A stretch of DNA of 64,000 nucleotides from NCBI RefSeq assembly GCF_000717175.1, contig NZ_JNYD01000012.1, positions 1-64,000 on the forward strand. The letters are read 5' to 3'. Below the pieces are notes generated by a model. The model searched no databases, was not told the origin of the DNA, and saw only the letters and a program-made list of their open reading frames with translations. Within the stretch, counting starts at the first letter, position 1, and the number at the start of each line of letters is the position of its first letter. Positions 42,682-51,497 of this stretch are shown here, in pieces. Position numbers and translations under genes: made by a program. Origin of the DNA: Pseudonocardia autotrophica. GTDB lineage: Bacteria; Actinomycetota; Actinomycetes; Mycobacteriales; Pseudonocardiaceae.

Positions 42682-43092
42682 TCAGGCCGCCAGCAGGTCG
42701 CTGCGGCCCTTCTCCTCGAGCATCGCCTTGTACGGACCGAACAGGCCCTTCGCCAGGGGCAGCACCTTGAGCAGCTTGGCGACCGGGCCCTTCGCGCGGA
42801 CCTGACCCTTGGCCAGCGCCACCGGCAGCACGACCTTGCCGAGCCAGAACCTGTTGCCGGTGTCGGCGCTCATGAACAGCTCGACGTTCGGCTCCGGGCC
42901 GTTGCCCGCGCCCTCGTGGATCTCCGAGTTCGGCATGTCCACGGTGAGCACGGCCTCGGGGTCGGTGTACGTGATGCGCAGGACGACCCCGGACGGCTTC
43001 AGCTTCTCGACCAGCGCCACGTCCTCCATGCCCAACCGGAAGACCCCGCCCAGGTACTCGTAGACCTCGGCCTCGTTCTGGAACGCCGCCAC
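42682..43092 (-). CDS. SCP2 sterol-binding-like protein
   Basis: The 136-residue product resembles SCP2 sterol-carrier domains: FQNEAEVYEYLGGVFRLGME, then VVLRITYTDPEAVLTVDMPN, then the core VELFMSADTGNRFWLGKVVL and LALAKGQVRAKGPVAKLLKV-like helices. Such proteins bind sterols or acyl-CoA in the cytosol. GTG at 43092 is preceded by AAGGGGCTG. It stands between the hypothetical gene and the response regulator. Sterol binding is inferred from the family. Confidence 0.8.
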   Translation of the reverse strand: MAAFQNEAEVYEYLGGVFRLGMEDVALVEKLKPSGVVLRITYTDPEAVLTVDMPNSEIHEGAGNGPEPNVELFMSADTGNRFWLGKVVLPVALAKGQVRAKGPVAKLLKVLPLAKGLFGPYKAMLEEKGRSDLLAA

Positions 43093-43193
43093 GTCGCAGC
43101 CCCTTTCGCTCGCTTGCCGGGGGAGTCTGGCCCGCCCGGGCCACCGGCGGCGACTCCCCGGCCGGGCCACGCCTGGCCCGCACGGACCGGTCC

Positions 43194-43853
43194 TCAGGGG
43201 CGCTGCTCGTCGAGCAGGCCCGCCCGGCCGGCGAGCGCGGCCGCCTCGATCCGGTTGGCCGCGCCGAGCTTGTGCAGCAGCGAGGCGATCATCCGCTTCG
43301 CCGTGCGCTCGCTGACCAGCATCGGGCGGGCGATCTCGCTGGTCTCCAGCCCGCGGGCGAGCAGCCGCCACAGCTCGACGTCCCGCTCGGAGAGGGTGTC
43401 GAGCACGCCGTCGGCGGTGCGGTCCGCCGACGCCAGCAGCGCCTCGAGCAGCTCGCCGCGGACGACCTTGACCCCGGCGAGCAGCGACAGCAGCGGGGCG
43501 ACGAGCACCGCGGGATCGGCGGACTTGCCGAGGTACCCGTCCGCCCCGGCGCGCAGCGCGGCCGCGGCCAGGTCCAGGTCCTCGGTCCCGGACAGGGCGA
43601 GCACCTTCGTGCCCGGGTAGGCCGCCTTGACCCGGCGGATCGTCTCGACCCCGCCGAGCGGCGGCAGCGCCAGATCGACGACGGCGATGTCCGCGCGGTT
43701 CTTCCCGACGAGCGCGACGGCCTCCTCGCCGGCCGTCGCGGACCCGGCGACCCGGAAGGTGTCGCCGGCGCGGGACTCCAGCAGGAGGGCCAGGCCCTGG
43801 GCGAACAGCGCGTGGTCGTCCACGATGACGACGGTGTGGGGCCCCTCCTGCAC
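43194..43853 (-). CDS. NarL/FixJ family response regulator
   Basis: From GTG at 43853 the product has 219 residues. The receiver domain has acidic VVIVDDHALFAQGL, phospho-acceptor Asp in IAVVDLALPPLGGVETIRRV, and the switch Lys region ADGYLGKSADP. The LuxR-type HTH reads LSERDVELWRLLARGLETSE then ERTAKRMIASLLHKLGAANR. The divergent histidine kinase gene at 44086 is its probable partner. The two are separated by a 232-bp region that holds an 18-bp inverted repeat, one arm 13 bases from this start. Confidence 0.88.
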   Translation of the reverse strand: MQEGPHTVVIVDDHALFAQGLALLLESRAGDTFRVAGSATAGEEAVALVGKNRADIAVVDLALPPLGGVETIRRVKAAYPGTKVLALSGTEDLDLAAAALRAGADGYLGKSADPAVLVAPLLSLLAGVKVVRGELLEALLASADRTADGVLDTLSERDVELWRLLARGLETSEIARPMLVSERTAKRMIASLLHKLGAANRIEAAALAGRAGLLDEQRP

Positions 43854-43865
43854 GGCCCGGAGCCT

Positions 43866-44028
43866 AGGCCGTGTCTCCCAACCCGCCACCACCGCTCCCG
43901 GCGCCCACGCCGTCCCCGCCGGCGTTGCCGGCCACCCGAATACGCCCGGTACGAGGGCGACCCGGCTGCCTTGCCGGGAACGACGTGGATCACCGGGCCC
44001 GGCGGCGCCAGGTTGAGAGACACGGCCT
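43866..44028. repeat. 163-bp segment with 18-bp terminal inverted repeats between two-component genes
   Basis: AGGCCGTGTCTCCCAACC at 43866-43883 is repeated in inverse orientation at 44011-44028 with one mismatch. The segment fills most of the intergenic space. It may be a pair of response-regulator sites, one per promoter, or a small MITE-like element; no target-site duplication is obvious and no coding frame is inside. Confidence 0.75.
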
Positions 44029-44085
44029 CATCGGACCTACTCTCCGTACAGCGCTCGACCTGCACCGACGGCGAGGGGAGGTCCG

Positions 44086-45432
44086 GTGACGAGCCCGACC
44101 AACGGCAGGGTGGACCCGCTCGCGGAGGCCATGACCGATCCCGGCGCGCTGCGCTGGGACCCCTGGACGCGGCGATCCGACTCCGCCGAGGAGCGGGCCG
44201 CGGTGGTGATCCGCGCGATCGTCGTGGTCGCCGTCGGGCTGGCGCTCGCGGTGGGGCCCGAGCTCGCCCGCGGCCGCCCGCTGGTGGTGTGGGGCATCGT
44301 GATCGGCACGGCGCTCTACGCCGCCGCGCTCGTGGTGACCGAGTGGGCGGAGTGGCAGCTGCCCGTCCGGCCCGCCGTGATCACCGTGGTCGACGGCGTG
44401 CTGGTCCTGGTGGCCTGCGGGCTCACCGGGGGCGCGGACAGCATCTTCGTCGCGGTGCTGCCGCTGATCGCGATCGCGATGTCGCTGCGCAGCGGGCCCG
44501 TGCTGGGGCGGCTCGGCGCCCTCGGCGTCGGGATCGGGTTCACCGTCGCGTGCCTGCTCGGCTCGGACCCGGAGGTCACGGTGGCCGAGCGGCTGCTGAC
44601 GGGGGCCTGGTGGAGCGGGTTCCTGGTCGCGGCCGCGGTGCTGGTCGGCGTGCTGGTGCGGATGCTCGAGCGGCAGCTGCAGGAGGCCGCCGACTCGCGG
44701 GCGCGGGCGGCGGCGGAGCACGAGAAGCTGCTCTCGGAGCGGGAGCTGCGGGCCCGGCTCGTCGCGGCGCAGCAGGCCCGGCTCGACGGGGTGCGCGTGG
44801 TGCTGCACGAGTTCCGCACGCCCGTCGCCTCGCTGACCGCGCTCACCACGGACCTTGCGAAGGGCGCACTGTCCCCGGAGGCCTCGCGCACCGCGACCCG
44901 GCTGCTCGCCGAGCACGCGGTCCACCTGCAGGACATGCTCGAGGGCCTCGCCGACCTGGCCGTGCGGGACGGCAGCCCGCTCGGCCGGGTCACCGACCGG
45001 CGGGTCGTGCTGGCCGAGCTGGCCGAGGCCGTGCTCGACGCGGCCGCGGTCGCGCCGGGCCGTCGTCGGATCACGGTGGCGCCGCCGGGGGCGTCCGTGC
45101 GATGCGACCCGCAGCGGCTCCGCCGGGTGCTCACCAACCTCGTCGAGAACGCCGCCCGGCACAGCGGGGAGGAACCCGTCGAGCTGGACCTGGGCCACGC
45201 CGACGGCACGCTGGTCGCCGAGGTCCGCGACCGCGGTCCCGGCCTCCCGCCGGGCCAGGAGGGCCTGGTCACGGCCAAGGGCGTGGCGCTGGGGGAGCGC
45301 CGCGGCACCGCGGGGCTGGGGCTGTGGATCGTCGAGGCCCTGGTCGGGGCGATGAACGGCGAGCTCACCCTGCTCCCGCGCGAGGGCGGGGGCCTGGTCG
45401 CCCGCCTCACCCTCCCCCTCGCCCCCGCCTGA
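44086..45432 (+). CDS. Membrane sensor histidine kinase
   Basis: The 448-residue kinase has about five to six transmembrane helices between residues 40 and 200 (AIVVVAVGLALAVGPEL, VVDGVLVLVACGLTGG and others). A coiled coil follows, then the H-box with His in DGVRVVLHEFRTPVASLTAL, the N-box VLTNLVENAARHS, and the G boxes VRDRGPGLPPGQ and AGLGLWIVEALVG. The H-box is of the HisKA type, although the adjacent regulator is NarL-like and such regulators usually pair with HisKA_3 kinases. The GTG start follows GAGGGGAGG. The signal is unknown. Confidence 0.87.
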   Translation: MTSPTNGRVDPLAEAMTDPGALRWDPWTRRSDSAEERAAVVIRAIVVVAVGLALAVGPELARGRPLVVWGIVIGTALYAAALVVTEWAEWQLPVRPAVITVVDGVLVLVACGLTGGADSIFVAVLPLIAIAMSLRSGPVLGRLGALGVGIGFTVACLLGSDPEVTVAERLLTGAWWSGFLVAAAVLVGVLVRMLERQLQEAADSRARAAAEHEKLLSERELRARLVAAQQARLDGVRVVLHEFRTPVASLTALTTDLAKGALSPEASRTATRLLAEHAVHLQDMLEGLADLAVRDGSPLGRVTDRRVVLAELAEAVLDAAAVAPGRRRITVAPPGASVRCDPQRLRRVLTNLVENAARHSGEEPVELDLGHADGTLVAEVRDRGPGLPPGQEGLVTAKGVALGERRGTAGLGLWIVEALVGAMNGELTLLPREGGGLVARLTLPLAPA

Positions 45433-45546
45433 TCTTCCGCGAGTTGCGCTGTGGGCTTCGGCGAGTCGGGGGCTGGCACGCGGGGGACAGGGCGGGAACT
45501 CGCGGCCCGCTGTGGTCCGGGGTGACGCGGGTCATGATCGACGCCC

Positions 45547-46653
45547 ATGAAGACCAGAGCAGCGGTGCTGTGGGAACTGGGCGGCAAGTGGGAGGTCGAG
45601 GAGGTCGAGCTCGACCCGCCGGGCCCCGGCGAGGTCCTGGTCGAGCTGGCGGCGTCCGGCCTGTGCCACTCCGACGAGCACCTGGTGACCGGCGACCTGC
45701 CCGTCGCCTACCCGATGGTCGGCGGCCACGAGGGCGCCGGGCGCGTGCGCGAGGTCGGCCCGGGCGTGACCGAGGTGGAGGTCGGCGACCCGGTCGTCAT
45801 GACCTTCCTGCCGAGCTGCGGGCGCTGCTCCTACTGCGTCCGCGGCATGACCAGCCTGTGCGACGACGGCGCGGGCGCCACCCTCGGCCCCCAGCTCGAC
45901 GGCACCTACCGCTTCCACGCGCGCGGCGAGGACGTCGGGCAGATGTGCCTGCTCGGCACGTTCAGCCAGCACACCGTCGTGCCGGTGAAGTCCGTCGTGA
46001 AGATCGACGAGGGCTTCCCGCTCGAGCTCGCCGCGCTGGTCGGCTGCGGCGTCACCACCGGCTTCGGGTCCGCGGTCCGCACGGCCGACCTGCGGGCGGG
46101 CGACGCTGCGGTCGTCATCGGGATCGGCGGCATCGGCGCCAACGCGATCCAGGGCGCGGTCAACGCCGGCTGCCGGTACGTCGTCGCCGTCGACCCGGTG
46201 GAGTTCAAGCGGGACAAGGCGATCGAGCTCGGCGCCACCCACGTCGCGGCGAGCATCGACGAGGCCTGGCCGATCGTCTCCGAGCTCACCCGCGGCCAGC
46301 TGGCCGACGCCGCCATCCTCACGACGGGCATCGCCGAGGGCGACGACCTGCAGCCCGCGCTGCAGCTCGTCGGGAAGCGGGGGCGGGTCGTGGTGACCGC
46401 GCTGGGCAAGGCCGAGCAGGAGACGGCCTCGCTGAGCCTGCTGGAGCTCACCCTCTACGAGAAGCAGATCCGCGGCGCCCTGTTCGGCAGCTCCAACGGC
46501 CAGCACGACGTGCCGCGCCTGCTCGAGCTGCACAACCTGGGCCGGCTCAAGCTCCGCGAGCTGGTCACCAAGGAGTACACCCTCGACCAGGTGAACGAGG
46601 GTTACGAGGACATGCGGTCCGGCCGCAACATCCGGGGCCTCATCCGCTTCTGA
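45547..46653 (+). CDS. Zn-dependent NDMA-type alcohol dehydrogenase
   Basis: The 368-residue medium-chain dehydrogenase has the catalytic zinc ligand region ASGLCHSDEHLVTGDLPV, GGHEGAGRVREVGPGVTE, the structural zinc loop FLPSCGRCSYCVRGMTSLC, and the NAD fold GIGGIGANAIQGAVNAG. It matches the actinobacterial NDMA-dependent subfamily, whose NAD is tightly bound and is re-oxidised by an external carrier such as mycofactocin. No mycofactocin genes are in the window. It is followed after 43 bases by the R2-like oxidase gene. Confidence 0.88.
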   Translation: MKTRAAVLWELGGKWEVEEVELDPPGPGEVLVELAASGLCHSDEHLVTGDLPVAYPMVGGHEGAGRVREVGPGVTEVEVGDPVVMTFLPSCGRCSYCVRGMTSLCDDGAGATLGPQLDGTYRFHARGEDVGQMCLLGTFSQHTVVPVKSVVKIDEGFPLELAALVGCGVTTGFGSAVRTADLRAGDAAVVIGIGGIGANAIQGAVNAGCRYVVAVDPVEFKRDKAIELGATHVAASIDEAWPIVSELTRGQLADAAILTTGIAEGDDLQPALQLVGKRGRVVVTALGKAEQETASLSLLELTLYEKQIRGALFGSSNGQHDVPRLLELHNLGRLKLRELVTKEYTLDQVNEGYEDMRSGRNIRGLIRF

Positions 46654-46696
46654 CGGCGCACCCCACCACCAGCCTCGACCGGCAAAGGAGCCGACC

Positions 46697-47653
46697 ATGC
46701 GCACCATCGAGCACGGCAAGCGGGACGGGTTCGCCTCCCTCGGGGCGGGCGGGCTGAAGCAGGAGTCCTTCCCGCTGCGCCTGTTCGCCAAGGGGAACGC
46801 GAAGCACTGGAACCCGGCGGACATCGACTTCTCGCAGGACGCGAAGGACTTCGCGGCCATGACGGACGACGAGCGGTGGTGGACCTGCGCGCTCGCGGCG
46901 CAGTTCCTGGCGGGCGAGGAGTCGGTGACCCAGGACCTGCAGCCCTTCGTGGCCGCGATGGCCGCCGAGGGCCGGTTCGCCGACGAGATGTACCTGACCC
47001 AGTTCGTGTACGAGGAGGCCAAGCACACGCAGGCCTTCCGGCTGTGGTTCGACGCAGTCGGGATGACCGGCGACCTCCACGAGTACATCGAGTTCAACGA
47101 CGCCTACATGGAGATCTTCACGAAGCAGCTGCCGGACAGCCTGTACGCGCTGCAGCACGACCCGAGCCCGCGCAACCAGATCCGCGCCTCGGTGACCTAC
47201 AACCACATCGTCGAGGGCACCCTCGCGCTGACCGGCTACTTCGCCTGGCAGAAGGTGTGCGCGAGCCGCGGGATCCTGCCCGGCATCCAGAAGGTGATCA
47301 AGCACATCGGCGACGACGAGCGCCGCCACATGGCCTGGGGCACCTTCACCTGCCGCCGGCACGTCGCCGCCGACGACGCGATGTTCGACGTGGTCGACGA
47401 GCGCATGCAGGAGCTGATGGTCCCGGCCATGGGTGTGGTCACCGCGACGTTCGACAGGTACGAGGGCGGCGAGCCGCCCTTCGGCGTCGACATCTCGGAG
47501 ATGGCCGAGTACGCCATGGACAAGCTGGGCCGCCGGCTCGGGGCGATCGAGTCCGCCCGCGGCGCCGACCTGCTCGCGATCGACGTCGACGCCTCGCCCG
47601 AGGCGCTCGAGGAGAAGTTCCACGCCGAGGACCAGCTGGAGTTGGCAGGATGA
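46697..47653 (+). CDS. R2-like ligand-binding oxidase (R2lox), Mn/Fe type
   Basis: The 318-residue ferritin-like protein keeps every R2lox residue with a constant offset of six from the Mycobacterium tuberculosis numbering. Metal ligands are Glu74, Glu107, His110, Glu173, Glu208 and His211 (GEESVTQDL, YEEAKHTQAF, YNHIVEGTL, DDERRHMAW). The Val77 and Tyr168 pair that forms the ether cross-link is present. R2lox binds a fatty-acid-like ligand and a Mn/Fe centre and is thought to be an oxidase, not a ribonucleotide reductase. ATG at 46697 follows AAAGGAGCC. Its stop overlaps the MpaB gene (ATGA). Confidence 0.93.
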   Translation: MRTIEHGKRDGFASLGAGGLKQESFPLRLFAKGNAKHWNPADIDFSQDAKDFAAMTDDERWWTCALAAQFLAGEESVTQDLQPFVAAMAAEGRFADEMYLTQFVYEEAKHTQAFRLWFDAVGMTGDLHEYIEFNDAYMEIFTKQLPDSLYALQHDPSPRNQIRASVTYNHIVEGTLALTGYFAWQKVCASRGILPGIQKVIKHIGDDERRHMAWGTFTCRRHVAADDAMFDVVDERMQELMVPAMGVVTATFDRYEGGEPPFGVDISEMAEYAMDKLGRRLGAIESARGADLLAIDVDASPEALEEKFHAEDQLELAG

Positions 47654-48609
47654 CCCGCGCAGGACGCTACGACCGGCTCCGCGAGATCGAGCTGCTGGAC
47701 CCGGAGACCGACCACCTCGAGATCTACCGGCTCATGTCGATGTACGAGTTCCCCTGGGACATCAACCAGGCGCTCTCGTTCGCGCTGTTCCGCACCTACG
47801 CGGTGCCGACGATCGGCAAGCTGCTGGCAGAGACCGGCGAGTTCACCGAGCGTGTCCAGAAGCGCTACGACGACACCGGGCTGATCCTCGAGGCCGTCCT
47901 CGAGCACGGGTTCAGCGGCACCGGCAAGGACGCCGTCCGCCGGATGAACCAGATGCACCGCAGCTACCCGATCAGCAACGACGACATGCGGTACACGCTG
48001 TGCACCTTCGTGGTGTCGCCGATCCGGTGGATGGACGCCTACGGCTGGCGGCCCTTCTCCGAGACGGAGAAGGTCGCGAGCGCGAACTACTACCGCGAGC
48101 TCGGCCGGCACATGGGCATCAAGGACATCCCGGCCACCTGGCAGGAGTTCTGCGAGGTGCACGACGCCTACGAGCGCGAGCGCTTCGGCTACGACCCGGG
48201 CGGCCGCGCCGTCGCCGACTCCACGCTCGCGCTGCTGTGCACATTCCCGCCGAACGACAAGGCCCCGGCGGCGCTGATCGACGCCTTCTCCCGCTCGCTC
48301 ATGGACCCCCACCTGCGGGAGGCCTTCCGGTACGAGGCCCCGCCGCGCTGGTTCCGCGCGCTGTCCCGGGCCGCGCTGCGGCTGCGCGGCCGGGTCGTGC
48401 GGGCGATGCCCGTGCGCACGCGGCCGAAGTTCGTGCGGGATCTGCCCAGCATCCGCAGCTACCCGAACGGCTTCGACGTCCGGGAGCTCGGGACCTTCCC
48501 GCAGGGCTGCCCCGTGCCCCACGGGCGGACCTCCGCGGCGGCCGCGACGGACGGGGACACGTACTCCGATCGAGTGGTATCGCCGCAGGTCACTCCATCC
48601 GGAGCCTGA
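47650..48609 (+). CDS. MpaB/rubber-oxygenase family (DUF2236) oxygenase
   Basis: The 319-residue, mainly helical product contains MSMYEFPWDINQALSFALFR, FSGTGKDAVRRMNQMHRSYP, YTLCTFVVSPIRWMDAYGWR and ARYEAPPRWFRALSRAAL-like helices. These are typical of the MpaB/latex-clearing protein catalytic domain, which uses a b-type haem and O2 to cleave or oxidise prenyl chains. The ATG overlaps the R2lox stop, so dehydrogenase, R2lox and this protein form one operon of oxidative enzymes. The substrate is unknown. The last 25 residues form a loose tail. Confidence 0.85.
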   Translation: MTRAGRYDRLREIELLDPETDHLEIYRLMSMYEFPWDINQALSFALFRTYAVPTIGKLLAETGEFTERVQKRYDDTGLILEAVLEHGFSGTGKDAVRRMNQMHRSYPISNDDMRYTLCTFVVSPIRWMDAYGWRPFSETEKVASANYYRELGRHMGIKDIPATWQEFCEVHDAYERERFGYDPGGRAVADSTLALLCTFPPNDKAPAALIDAFSRSLMDPHLREAFRYEAPPRWFRALSRAALRLRGRVVRAMPVRTRPKFVRDLPSIRSYPNGFDVRELGTFPQGCPVPHGRTSAAAATDGDTYSDRVVSPQVTPSGA

Positions 48610-48675
48610 GACCCGGGTTGTACCGGCATGGGGCCGGTCGGAGTAACACGGTGCGACGGCCGACGCTCCGCGGAC

Positions 48676-48703
48676 CGAGATCGACGACGGTGTGTCGATC
48701 TCG
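48676..48703 (+). terminator. Hairpin after the oxidase operon
   Basis: CGAGATCGAC-N8-GTCGATCTCG is a 10-bp perfect stem 66 bases after the MpaB-type gene. In the remaining space up to the mce operon a smaller inverted repeat GCAGT-N6-ACTGC (48769-48784) could be an operator of the mce promoter. Nothing else is seen there. Confidence 0.6.
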
Positions 48704-48866
48704 CTTCACGGGGCGTGTCCGTCGTTCTCAGGAACGGCCCGGCGGCCGTCGCCGCCGCGGAATACCCGGCAGTAACCAGACTGCGGCGTGGTCGTTGGGC
48801 GCTGCAGGACGAGTGCGTGCTCCGGCAAGGACCGGTGCCGCAGGCTCGAGTGCGCGAGGAGGCGAC

Positions 48867-49764
48867 GTGCCCGGTGTCGAGGTGAGGGTCGAGGGACTGA
48901 CGAAGTCCTTCGGGCGCGCGAACATCTGGTCGGACGTCACGCTGACGCTGCCGCCCGGCGAGGTCAGCGTGCTGCTCGGCCCCTCCGGCACGGGCAAGTC
49001 GGTGTTCCTCAAGTCGCTGATCGGGCTGCTCAAGCCGGAGAAGGGCTCGATCGTCATCCACGACACCGACCTCGTGCGGTGCAGCGAGAACCGGCTCTAC
49101 GAGATCCGCAAGCTGTTCGGGGTGCTGTTCCAGGACGGCGCGCTGTTCGGCTCGATGAACCTCTACGACAACCATCAACACCGCGCAGACGGTGCCGGAC
49201 AACATCGGCATGCTCTACCGCAAGCACCTGGCGATGTTCGGCCCGCGCGAGGTGCTGCTCACCAGCGAGGACCCGGTGGTGGCGCAGTTCCTCAACGGCC
49301 GCCGGCAGGGCCCGATCGGCATGTCGGAGGAGAAGGACACCGCCCAGGCGGCCCGGGAGATGGCCGAGGTCGACGAGCTGTCCGGGCTGCCCCCGATCAA
49401 GCCCCAGCTCGACGCCACCGCGGGCCTGCCCGAGCGCAAGGCCGTGGCGCGGCGGCAGAAGCGGGTGGCCGAGATGATGCACACCCTGCCGCCCGCCGCG
49501 CAGGAGGCGATCCGCCGCTCGCAGGCCGAGAGCGGGCAGGCGGCGCAGCAGCCGGCCCGCCAGCAGGCCGCCGGCGCGGCGCCCTACGGTCGACCCGACG
49601 CCCCGCCCGCCGACGCCCCGACCCAGAGCATCCCGCGGGTGCAGGACGCGCCGCTCGGCCAGCCCACACCCCCGCAGAACCTGCAGCACAACCCGCCGCA
49701 GAACCCGACCGGCCGCGCCCCCGGCGGTCCGAGCTCCGGCCCCGGCCGGCACCGCTTCCGCTAG
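48867..49764 (+). pseudogene. mceG: MceG/Mkl-type ABC ATPase with internal deletion and frameshift
   Basis: From GTG at 48867 (after GCGAGGAGGCGAC) the first 102 codons are a normal MceG: Walker A LLGPSGTGKSVFLKSLIGLL, Q-loop VLFQDGALFGSMNLYDN. At 49173 the sequence jumps, in the +1 frame, to INTAQTVPDNIGMLYRKHLA, the normal C-terminal third, which continues to the stop at 49764. About 100 residues are missing, including the ABC signature, Walker B and the switch His. The junction lies in ACAAC-C-ATCAAC, where the deleted ends could share ACAACATC. It cannot hydrolyse ATP as written. It is either a true pseudogene or an assembly error. Confidence 0.85.
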
Positions 49765-49876
49765 CCCCGCACGCCGCCCCGTCGCGGCTGGACGGCCCCC
49801 ACCGCCCGCCCGCGAACCTGCTCCCCCCGCCGCCCCCGCGCAGCTCCCCACTGCCGTCCGACACAAGGACTCCGCC

Positions 49877-50668
49877 GTGTCCGCTCCCCAGGCCGGCCCC
49901 AGCCCCCTGACCCGCGCCCTCACCCCCGTCGGGCGCCTGTTCGGGCTGGGCGTCGACATCGTGAAACAGACCTTCCGGCCGCCGTTCCAGCTGCGCGAGT
50001 ACATCGAGCAGACCTGGTTCGTCACGAAGGTCTCCGCGCTGCCCACGGCGCTGTTCACGATCCCGTTCGGCGCGACGATCGCGCTGCTGCTGGCCGAGCT
50101 GACCCGCCAGTTCGGCGCACAGAGCCAGACCGGCGCGGGGTCGGTGCTCGCGATCGTGCAGCAGGCCGCCCCGATCGTCACGGCGCTGCTGATCTCCGGC
50201 GCCGGCGGCAGCGCGGTCTGCGCCGACCTCGGCGCCCGCACCATCCGCGAGGAGATCGCGGCCATGGAGGTGCTCGGCATCTCGCCGATCCAGCGCCTCG
50301 TGGTCCCGCGGGTGCTGGCCATGGCCACCACCGCGCTGGTGCTCAACGGCCTCGCCACGGTGGTCGGCGTCGGCGGCGGCTACTTCTTCAACGTCATCAT
50401 CCAGGGCGGCACGCCCGGCGCGTACATCGCGAGCTTCTCGGCGATCGCGCAGGTCAGCGACATCGTGGTCAGCGAGGTGAAGGCGGCCCTGTTCGGGTTC
50501 ACCGCCGGCATCGTCGCGGCCTACCGGGGGCTCAACCCGCCCCCGGGGGCGAAGGGCGTCGGCGACGCGGTGAACCAGTCCGTCGTCATCTCCTTCGTCC
50601 TGGTGTTCCTGATCAACCTGGTCCTCACCGCGCTCTACCTCGAGCTCGTCCCGCCGAAGGGGATCTGA
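49877..50668 (+). CDS. yrbEA: MlaE/YrbE-family permease, first mce permease
   Basis: The 263-residue product has the MlaE fold with about five membrane helices and the family core LISGAGGSAVCADLGARTIREEIAAMEVLGI split across residues about 108-138. Later comes GVGDAVNQSVVISFVLVFLI. Together with the second permease it forms the membrane channel of the Mce lipid importer, normally driven by MceG. The GTG start follows AGGACTCCGCC. The gene ends one base before the second permease gene. Confidence 0.93.
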   Translation: MSAPQAGPSPLTRALTPVGRLFGLGVDIVKQTFRPPFQLREYIEQTWFVTKVSALPTALFTIPFGATIALLLAELTRQFGAQSQTGAGSVLAIVQQAAPIVTALLISGAGGSAVCADLGARTIREEIAAMEVLGISPIQRLVVPRVLAMATTALVLNGLATVVGVGGGYFFNVIIQGGTPGAYIASFSAIAQVSDIVVSEVKAALFGFTAGIVAAYRGLNPPPGAKGVGDAVNQSVVISFVLVFLINLVLTALYLELVPPKGI

Positions 50669-50669
50669 A

Positions 50670-51497
50670 GTGGCCCGAGTCAGCACCCTGGTGCGCAGGC
50701 CGGTCGACCAGCTCGAGGAGCTGGGCGAGCAGCTGGGCCTCTACGCCCGCGCGATCGCCTGGGTCCCGCGCACGCTTCGCCGCTACCCGAAGGAGATCTT
50801 CCGGCTGCTGGCCGAGGTCAGCTTCGGCTCCGGCGCGCTGATCGTCATCCTCGGCACCGCGGGCGTCATGGCGGCCCTGTCGCTGTTCGTCGGCTCGCTC
50901 GTCGGCCTCCAGGGCTTCCGGGCCCTGGACTCGCTCGGCGTGGAGGCCCTGACCGGCTTCATCACCGCGTACTTCAACACCCGCGACATCGCCCCGCTGG
51001 TCGCCGCCTCGGCGCTCACCGCGACCCTCGGCGCCGGCTTCACCGCCCAGCTCGGCGCCATGCGGATCTCCGAGGAGGTCGACGCGCTCGAGGTCATGGC
51101 CGTGCCGTCCGTGCCGTTCCTCGTGACCACCCGCGTGATCGCCGGGATCCTGGCGGTGATCCCGATGTACACGATCGGCCTGCTCGCGAGCTTCGCCGCG
51201 GCGCGGATCAACGTCACGTTGATCAACGGCCTACCGGGCGGGACGTACGACCACTACTTCGACCTCTTCCTGCCCGTCGGGGACATCTTCGCCTCGTACC
51301 TCAAGGTGATCATCTTCGCGACGGTGGTCATCCTCATCCACTGCCACTACGGCTACCACGCCAAGGGCGGCCCGGCGGGCGTCGGCGTGGCGGTCGGCCG
51401 GGCGGTGCGGCTCTCGATCGTCAGCACGGCGATCCTCGACTTCTTCCTCACCCTCGTGCTCTTCGGCACCTCCACGTCGGTGCGGGTGGCCGGATGA
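50670..51497 (+). CDS. yrbEB: MlaE/YrbE-family permease, second mce permease
   Basis: The 275-residue product is the B-type partner: LAEVSFGSGALIVILGTAGV, AALTATLGAGFTAQLGAMRI-like core (read as ASALTATLGAGFTAQLGAMR), EEVDALEVMAVPSVPFLVTT, and closing VGRAVRLSIVSTAILDFFLT. It pairs with the first permease across the membrane. GTG at 50670 lies one base after the upstream stop; its stop overlaps mceA (ATGA). Confidence 0.93.
   Translation: MARVSTLVRRPVDQLEELGEQLGLYARAIAWVPRTLRRYPKEIFRLLAEVSFGSGALIVILGTAGVMAALSLFVGSLVGLQGFRALDSLGVEALTGFITAYFNTRDIAPLVAASALTATLGAGFTAQLGAMRISEEVDALEVMAVPSVPFLVTTRVIAGILAVIPMYTIGLLASFAAARINVTLINGLPGGTYDHYFDLFLPVGDIFASYLKVIIFATVVILIHCHYGYHAKGGPAGVGVAVGRAVRLSIVSTAILDFFLTLVLFGTSTSVRVAG

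Noticed and set aside
45437..45505. CCGCGAGTT ... AACTCGCGG inverted repeat as an operator
   Set aside because: The arms are 51 bases apart and directly follow the kinase stop; it may be a weak terminator but support is too thin for a feature.
49160..49190. Programmed frameshift in mceG
   Set aside because: There is no slippery sequence, and the missing 100 residues include the catalytic motifs, so frameshifting could not restore function.
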